Of a stretch of DNA of 64,000 nt, positions 58,110 through 64,000 are shown piece after piece. Positions within the stretch are counted from its first letter, which is position 1. Each line of letters begins with the position of its first letter. The stretch lies in contig JAPFBL010000103.1 of NCBI GenBank assembly GCA_026182355.1, forward strand, positions 1,674,001-1,738,000, in the 5' to 3' direction. Source of the stretch: Hermatobates lingyangjiaoensis. Lineage: Eukaryota; Arthropoda; Insecta; Hemiptera; Hermatobatidae. A program made the position numbers and the translations under genes. The notes beneath the pieces were generated by a model. It worked only from the letters and a program-made list of their open reading frames with translations, searched no databases and had not been told where the DNA came from.

Positions 58110-59150
58110 CCCAGGTATGTAAAATACCATAATTATTTTTATAAATTCAGAACTTGGAGATACCAGCTGTAAAAAATAGTTTATAATTGTGTACATTCTT
58201 CTGGGAGGATAGCAGTAAATAGATATTTACAAAATTAATTTAAATATAATAATAAAATATATATAATAAAATATTAAAAATATAATAAATATAATGAACA
58301 AAAACATGCGAATGAATAGATTATCAACAACATAAAAGCAAAAGTGATTTTGTAGTTGATAACTTCAAGTTCTTAAGTTGTGAAAAAATAACAATAGTTC
58401 AACAACTTGTGCAACATTCAAAGACATAGTATTAGGAATTTTTCAATTGAAAGAAAAATATTTTTTTTTGAAAACTGTTTGACACTACAATAAATTTTGA
58501 CAAAGAAATACACTTAGTGTAAACATATATTATGATAAATAATAGTTATAATTAGATGAAATTTATAGGAATTCAGCTTTTAATATTTTTAACATAAGCT
58601 AGCATGATATAAACAAACTATTTTTTTTCCTATTAATGTTTCAATGAACCTAAAATTTCCATTTAGTGCTAAACGTTTTCGATGACTTTAACAAATTAGT
58701 ATGTAAGTGATGATACAATGTGTATTCCATTGCTTTGTAAAATAAAATTTGTGGTAACATTGTATAACTAGAGTAAGAGTGTAGGTAAGTTATTTGTTAA
58801 ACAATACAGGAAAGCTTTGTTAAATTCGAGTTATCGACATAATGGAATCAATACTTTGTTGAATATTGGATGATAATTAGGTATTTCAGTTATAAAGTCT
58901 GATCAAAGAATCAAATGACTGAGCATCATCAAAGAACCCATAGTTCTTTTTTTAGAAGCTATTGTTTGTCTGCATTATCATTGAACACAGCAATATATTT
59001 TAGTAATACAGGAATCGACAAATAATGAAATGACAGATCTAATCTGCTCTTTGAACATGACCAACACAATTTATTCTTAAATAAATAATACATTATACGA
59101 AACAACAACAAATACAACTTTTTGGTATAAAAAACGAAGACTTTTAATAC
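58110..59150. other. AT-rich intergenic DNA
   Basis: No feature recognised. Confidence 0.45.
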
Positions 59151-59164
59151 TATATATATATATA

Positions 59165-60056
59165 CGAGGTGTGTAAATAAAGTAGTGAGACTGATTTTTT
59201 TTAAATTTTCTATTCAAATATAATTACAATGTGATATTGTCACCTTCAAAATAGTTCCCTTCGGAAGCCACACAGCGCTGGAGACGGTCCTTCCAATCAT
59301 TGTAGCATTGCTGGAACTCGGATTCTGGAATGGCCTTCAGCTGGGGTCGGTTACAGCAGTTTGTATGTTTTGTAGTGTCCCGAAATGAGTTCCCTTGAGG
59401 TGATTTTTCAATCTCGGGAAGAGGAAAAAGTCACAAGGACTCAAGTCTGGTGAATAAGGAGGCTGAGGAGCAACAGGAATGTTTTTACTGGCCAAAAACT
59501 CGTTTATTGAGATGGCAGTGTGACAGGGCGCGTTGTCGTGATGCAACACCCACTTGTCTTTGATGTTTGGCCGCACACGAAGGACTCTTTTTCGAAGTCT
59601 TTCAAGGACCTCACGGTAGAAGTGCTGATTAACCGTTTGGCCTTGTGGCACAAACTCTTTGTGGACGATTCCGTGGCTATCAAAAAAACAAATCAGCATG
59701 CATTTGATTTTCGACTTGCTCATGCGTGCTTTCTTGGGCCTTGGAGAAGTCGCAGTGTGCCACTCCATGCTCTGACGTTTCGTTTCTGGGTCGTACTCAA
59801 ACACCCATGACTCGTCACCAGTAATGACACGTTCAAGAAAACGGGGATCATTTTCAATTGAACCCAAAAAGTCGAGACTCCTTCCCTTTCTGAGATCTTT
59901 TTGGTCTTGGGAAAGGTTTTTCGGAACCATTTTCGCACAAATTTTTCTCATCTCCAATTCATTGGTCAAAATGTGATGAACGGAGGTGTGATTCAAATTC
60001 AACTGTTCCCCGATCATTCTGACTGTCAAGCGTCGATCTGATCTGATCTGATCTGG
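59165..60056 (-). mobile_element. mariner DNA transposon, 5' truncated
   Basis: The 3' terminal inverted repeat begins CGAGGTGTGTAAATAAAGTA at 59165, preceded by TA, the mariner target. The 5' end is missing: the coding part stops at a (GATCT)4 tandem at 60034-60056, beyond which a plus-strand PLE fragment starts. The missing part comprises the 5' inverted repeat and about a third of the transposase. Confidence 0.85.
59224..60050 (-). pseudogene. mariner transposase (D,D34D), truncated and frameshifted
   Basis: The main frame (59337-60029) has a helix-turn-helix region (SVHHILTNELEMRKI), the WVPHEL-equivalent CAKMVPKNLS, then the catalytic core: VITGDESWVFEYDPE, HHDNAPCHTAI and YSPDLSPCDFFLFP. 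The last two Asp are 34 residues apart, diagnostic of mariner. A two-base insertion near 59343 ends the frame early; the remaining C-terminus continues in another frame (FQQCYNDWKDRL, CVASEGNYFEG) to a stop at 59224. Full-length mariner transposases are about 345 residues, so roughly the N-terminal DNA-binding half is gone. All three Asp are intact, so decay is recent or slow. Confidence 0.9.
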
Positions 60057-60079
60057 AGGTCACCCCAGAGCTCCAGAAA

Positions 60080-60586
60080 AGTCATCTCGTGTATGAATAT
60101 GTTTGTAATTCAGGGAACTGTGCAGCCCTGCCTTCTACATACATCGGCATGACAAACACGAAGCTCTCGAGGCGTCTTACCCTACATCTGTCTGCTGGTG
60201 GACCAAAACAGCATGAACAAGAAGTCCATGGTACTCGTCTCACTAGGGAGAAGTTAGTCGAAGGAACCAAAGTCCTTCAACTGCAAAGTGACCCTAACCG
60301 CCTGAAAATCCTGGAAGCGCTCTACATTAGGTCTAAGAAGCCTTCCCTTAACTGCCAGATGGTAGACATGTTCGTCATTCCCAGCATGAGGAGTATGGTA
60401 GTAAGCGGTGAAGTGCAGCGGGATACCGGACTGAGTGTAGCGCCACATAGTGCTGCTGATAATAGTGGCTCGGTTGATCTGGTGACTCGGGCTGGTGGAC
60501 CGGAGAGTGGTGTGAGGGCGGGCGCTCGGCCTGCGGTCGGTATTCCCGAGGCTGCTCGGCGCGAGTCGGCCTCCGGCATCAGGTGA
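60080..60586 (+). pseudogene. PLE GIY-YIG endonuclease with long C-terminal tail
   Basis: The frame (no ATG; open from the truncation point) reads VYEYVCNSGNC (GIY strand with Cys pair), STYIGMT, LSRRLTLHLSAGG with the Arg, PKQHEQEVH with His, LVEGTKVLQL, LKILEALYIRSKKPSLNCQ with the catalytic Glu. Unlike the other lineages it continues about 75 codons past the usual end, through a Gly/Arg/Ala-rich, GC-rich tail, to a stop at 60586. It abuts the truncated mariner, which lies on the opposite strand. RT missing. Confidence 0.82.
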
Positions 60587-60699
60587 TCTGCAGCTGTTCT
60601 CCAGTTGGGCTCCCCCACTCCCCTTACCCCCACTACTTGCCTGCTTTCCCTTCCCTATGCCTTTTGCGTCCTGGATCTCCTAGGAACAACTTCGCCCGT

Positions 60700-60724
60700 C
60701 GATGACATCTGTGATGTCGAAAGC
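60700..60724 (+). ncRNA. Hammerhead-like motif 3' of GIY-YIG copy
   Basis: CGAT, a perfect 6-bp stem GACATC/GATGTC with loop TGT, then GAAAGC. It lies 114 nt after the endonuclease stop. The CUG of the core is reduced to CG, so it may be inactive. Confidence 0.4.
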
Positions 60725-60784
60725 TTGCGCACTCAATACGTTTACTTTTCTTATATTTATTATTATTATTCTTTTCGTTATAAC

Positions 60785-61337
60785 TAACTAACTATAAACT
60801 TTTCTTTCTTTTTTCTAACTAACTATACCTTCCCTTTTAATTCTTACTCTCTTTCAACTCGTTATTTAATATATCTTTTCTAGTTTACTATTAATCTTAA
60901 TTATTATTATTATTAATTATTATTAACATTATTATTATTATTATTATTAATTTTCTTAATCTATTTATTCTCTATTAGTCCAGTTTGCCGTTGACCTTTC
61001 AACTCTTTTATTCTAACCGCTTGTTTCTTGTTCATTATTGACCTTTAACCTTCTCTTTATATTAACCTTTACGATCCTTTTAATCTATTTTTAGCAATGA
61101 CTAAGCATGAGTCATCGATTTTAATCTATTTATAGCAATGACTAAGCATGAGTCATCGAGTTTAATTTAACATGTCACTTGGCCTTTCTTGAATTTCTTG
61201 GACTTTCAACTCTTTTATTCTAACCGCTTGCTTCTTGTTCATTATTGACCTTTAACCTTCTCTTTACATTAACCTGTACTATCCTTTTAATCTATTTATA
61301 GCAATGACTAAGCATGAGTCATCGATTTTAATTTAAC
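60785..61337 (+). repeat. PLE leader (pseudo-LTR) with internal duplication
   Basis: Homologous to 18795-19110. A roughly 170-bp unit (TTTCAACTCTTTTATTCTAA ... CATGTCACTTGGCC) occurs at about 60995-61180 and 61205-61350; inside the first, a 42-bp unit with GCAATGACTAAGCATGAGTC is itself doubled. (ATT)n at about 60900-60950. Confidence 0.7.
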
Positions 61338-61517
61338 ATGTCACTTGGCCAACTCCTTTTCCAGTTGAACCCTGTTAGCAGGAGGTTAGTTCGTAGGATC
61401 GAATCTCTCAGTCTTAAGATCGTGAATGCCGAGACTGCGGTTAATTTTAATGATACTTGTTTAAAAGAAGATCTGCTGCCTATTTATACCAATATATATA
61501 TGGTATATATATATTAA
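61338..61517 (+). pseudogene. PLE ORF start: N-terminal 59 codons
   Basis: ATG at 61338 then SLGQLLFQLNPVSRRLV, RRIESLSLKIVNAE, LLPIYTNIY and a stop in the TA tract. It lies downstream of a PLE endonuclease end and leader, which is how a pseudo-LTR repeats the element's 5' region after its 3' end. The start is chosen because the 19.1-kb copy aligns from the same codon (ATA there). Confidence 0.65.
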
Positions 61518-61551
61518 AAGAAATAAACATAAGCATACATGACTCCAACTA

Positions 61552-61680
61552 TTTTTCGAGAGGCGTCGTCATCAGGTAGAAGAACTACTGACTCAGCTTC
61601 AATGTTGCTTCTTCAATGAAGAAAAGTACTTCTACCTAATGACGATGCCTTTTAAAATATAGTAATGAGTCCTGAATGTT
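61552..61680. repeat. Imperfect foldback of a PLE terminus, TAGTAATGAGT family
   Basis: Minus core CTGATGACGACGCCTCTCGA at about 61556-61575; plus arm CTAATGACGATGCC then TTTTAAAATATAGTAATGAG. The arms pair across about 60 nt. Confidence 0.55.
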
Positions 61681-61689
61681 GTCTTCACT

Positions 61690-63120
61690 TATGGTTATTG
61701 TTATATAAATAGGTATATTTTTTTTAATCTTTGTTTTATTCGTTTTATGAAAAATGTTCAATTTTTCATCTTGAAGTAAATTAAATTGTAGTAAATCTGA
61801 ACATAATAGCGTGACTTAAGAGAAATTATCTTTTTTTAATAACATAATCATCTATTTCTTTATCTATTATATGAGTTTTGAGGATATTAAACTCTATAAC
61901 ATTAACTACATTTTTATAACTCCAATAATCTTTGAAATCGCTGCCCTCGATTCTATTGCTATTCTACCTCTAAATTAACAGTTCACTAAAATCTTAGATC
62001 CATAATAATGAATTCCAATTACTGCTTTCCTATCAACTCTGAAATTTAATCAGATTTTTGGTGTGACAGATCGTTTTTTTATTCTTTTTCTAGGATAACT
62101 GCTTAGATTTCAGTCTTATTAACAATATTTCTATCAATGTTCTGTTATTTATTTTTGTACCATTCTGTTGTATCCTTTCGTTGTATCCGTACATCCAAGC
62201 AATGTATAAATAGAGAATGGCCTTTTATTTCTTAATGTTAACTTTATTTTACAACTAGCCAAGAACTTAAATTACCTTTAACAGGTATTATTTCAACTTT
62301 CTCCAGTTTATAGTAAACTTGAGTGTATCTACCTTAAATGAAAGCCTTAACCATACCTTGGTCAAAGTACAAAAGTACTTGTCTACTGTAAATCAGAGAG
62401 AATTTACTTTTGACAGTCCAAAAGCAGTGCAGTGAAATCGTTAACTAGCAGCTTGAAGAAGTAGATCAAGTGATAAATATCATTATTATTCTCTCGATAA
62501 ATCCAACTCAGACCTTTAATGACACTCTTTATACTACACAAAAAAAAACTTGATTCATGGTATTATTGTCATTTATTAAAGAATAAATAAGCATCTTTTG
62601 CTTAAAATCAACTAACTTTAGAGAGGTAAGGACTGAATAGAAACCCTTCCGGCAGGCGATCAAGGGGAGGTCCTGATTGTCAAGATGAACCATTCATATT
62701 CTGTTTGAATAACAGTGCCACGAATGTTTGAGAAAGGGAGGTAACTTCATTACTGAGATAGACCACTATCTGCATCAGTTATACTTTTGTAAATAACTTT
62801 GGTAGCTCTTTATAAATAACTTTTTGTCATTCCACACAAAAAAAAAGATGAGAAGTGGTAAAAATAATTGAGTACTGTACAAAATGCTAACAAAAGATTT
62901 AGCTATATTCATAGGGTGATAAAATTCTGATATCTCTAGGTTACAATAATATTAAAATAACTTTAAAATAATTACTAACAATATGTTTTAAAATATTACA
63001 CTGATAAATACTTAACAACAAATAAAAAATCAAAAATATAAGTTAAGCTGATAAAAAAATAAAGACCTTACAAATTATTATAACAAACACATGGGTTTTT
63101 GAGTCTGGTTTAGATGCTCA
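61690..63120. other. AT-rich intergenic DNA
   Basis: An isolated end word of the unclassified repeat occurs near 62310-62330 (TATAGTAAACTTGAGTGTA). No gene recognised. Confidence 0.4.
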
Positions 63121-63123
63121 GTC

Positions 63124-63357
63124 TGGTTTGCAGCGGCACCCACAAACAAGAAATGCATCCAAATAGTACAAAATAAATGTGCCCGCCTTATAGCTAGGGC
63201 TCCATGGTACGCCAGAAATGTTGATATTCAACATGATTTGAGTTTGGAATCTATCTATTCCTACATTGCTCGACTTGCCAGTAATGAAGACAAAAAACCT
63301 TCCACCCATCCAAATCTCCTTGTTCGGGAACTAAATCCTACTCTCAACCCTTCCTAA
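63124..63357 (+). pseudogene. Jockey-like LINE pol C-terminus
   Basis: 77 codons: WFAAAPTNKKCIQIVQNKCA, RLIARAPWYARNVDIQHDLS, LESIYSYIARLAS and, near the end, HPNLLVREL, then stop. The W-AA-T...L-VQN-LR...APW-RN--LH-DL pattern is the post-RT C-terminus of Jockey/CR1-group retrotransposons. It is 5' truncated; a stop lies directly upstream in frame. The strand and frame are sure, the exact clade is inferred. Confidence 0.8.
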
Positions 63358-63359
63358 TC

Positions 63360-63645
63360 CCAAGATCCTCAAAGTTTCCTACTTAAACTAAAAATGATGT
63401 CCACATGACTCCAAAAGTATACAGTACCTCAGAGAATGCAAAGCCTGAAGACCAAACGATCACGAAGACGACATATTCCCTTACTGACTGACTCCTCCAT
63501 TCTTGACATTGTTTACTGACCCAACAAAAAACAGCAGGATGAGAATCTAGCAGTAGTGGGCCTCTGGTCCGGAACTGCTATTTACGACATGCACAGTTGT
63601 GCATGGTAATATTCGTTGGTCGTTGGTCGTTGATTGGGTTATTGA
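63360..63645. other. Probable 3' UTR of the Jockey-like fragment
   Basis: Less AT-biased than average up to about 63560; no poly-A or simple tail that would fix the end. Confidence 0.35.
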
Positions 63646-63649
63646 GGGT

Positions 63650-63745
63650 GGGTCAACACAACAAACACTTCACTTACGTCAACGTTTTGCTATATTAATA
63701 TAGCATCATCAGGGCTGTACATAAAACAAGATTATGTGAGACAAA
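63650..63745 (-). repeat. PLE terminus
   Basis: GGGTTATTGAGGGTGGGTCAA resembles GTTATTGAGGGCTAGGTCAA of the 56.2-kb foldback, placing it in a related family. Confidence 0.6.
63684..63712 (-). ncRNA. Hammerhead-like motif, longest stem
   Basis: Minus strand: CTGATGA, U, a 7-bp stem GCTATAT/ATATAGC with a 2-nt loop, then AAAAC (the G of GAAA is A). Confidence 0.42.
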
Positions 63746-64000
63746 ATATCAGGAGCAGTATTTGAAAATATTACAAACCTAATCAGACCGGTATCACAAA
63801 TTTTACAAATGCCTAGAAAAAGTACGCGTTTGATGTGTTGCAATATAGCTGATTAAGACTGGCAATGTTTGCTCTTTGTTAGATGACTTGACAGACCTTG
63901 AAATGTGAAGCATCGCTTTTGTTAAACGTTTCACAGTTTGGTTTGGTTCACAGTTAATTATTTTTATTCCAACAAAATTAAAACTGTGCCTACTACTGAA

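Noticed and set aside
1..64000. CRISPR array, operons, bacterial ribosome-binding sites, viral genes
   Set aside because: The window is eukaryotic repeat DNA; no regularly spaced repeats, co-directional gene blocks or viral protein motifs were seen.

Overview
The window reads as non-genic, repeat-dominated DNA from an invertebrate, most likely an arthropod. It is strongly AT-rich by eye, with long (TA)n tracts. Almost every recognisable coding stretch is a transposable-element fragment: GIY-YIG and reverse-transcriptase pieces of Penelope-like elements (PLEs), a non-LTR retrotransposon (LINE) tail with RNase H, a Jockey-like LINE tail, older LINE remnants and a mariner transposase. The LINE 3' tail carries short TAACC units that resemble the arthropod telomere repeat, which is why I favour an arthropod; the species cannot be fixed from the sequence. 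I find no bacterial-type genes, CRISPR, rRNA or free-standing tRNA genes. One 78-codon frame (13706-13942, minus) could be a terminal exon of a host gene, with low confidence.

Layout. 0-2.5 kb: a tRNA-derived SINE and foldback PLE termini. 5-8.6 kb: more PLE termini, a hairpin and a LINE 3' remnant. 8.6-14.2 kb: AT-rich DNA with the candidate exon. 14.2-16.7 kb: PLE termini and the first copy of an unclassified 1.6-kb repeat. 18-21 kb: a dense PLE cluster with two GIY-YIG pieces, two ORF N-terminal pieces and a perfect 88-bp-arm foldback. 22-25.2 kb: PLE termini. 27.4 kb: a LINE RT fragment. 31-35.3 kb: a hAT-like element, the second and third copies of the unclassified repeat, and a 108-bp-arm foldback. 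38-41.5 kb: PLE pieces and two nested SINEs. 46-48.1 kb: a PLE RT remnant and a foldback with its own target-site duplication. 48.68-50.0 kb: a recent LINE insertion with a 13-bp target-site duplication. 50.4-58.1 kb: more foldbacks, a SINE and two PLE endonuclease regions. 59.2-61.7 kb: mariner, then a PLE 3' half. 63.1-63.7 kb: a Jockey-like tail and a last PLE terminus.

How the parts relate. (1) The LINE at 48.7-50.0 kb and the SINEs share the same 3' tail, so the LINE family probably mobilises the SINEs. (2) Several PLE families share one layout: the GIY-YIG C-terminus and stop, then a short hammerhead-ribozyme-like motif, then in the best copy (60.1-61.5 kb) an untranslated region and the start of the PLE reading frame again, ending in (TA)n. 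This matches the known pseudo-LTR arrangement of PLEs. (3) Many PLE ends exist as near-perfect inverted repeats, each arm carrying the ribozyme-like motif. At least one was inserted as a single unit.
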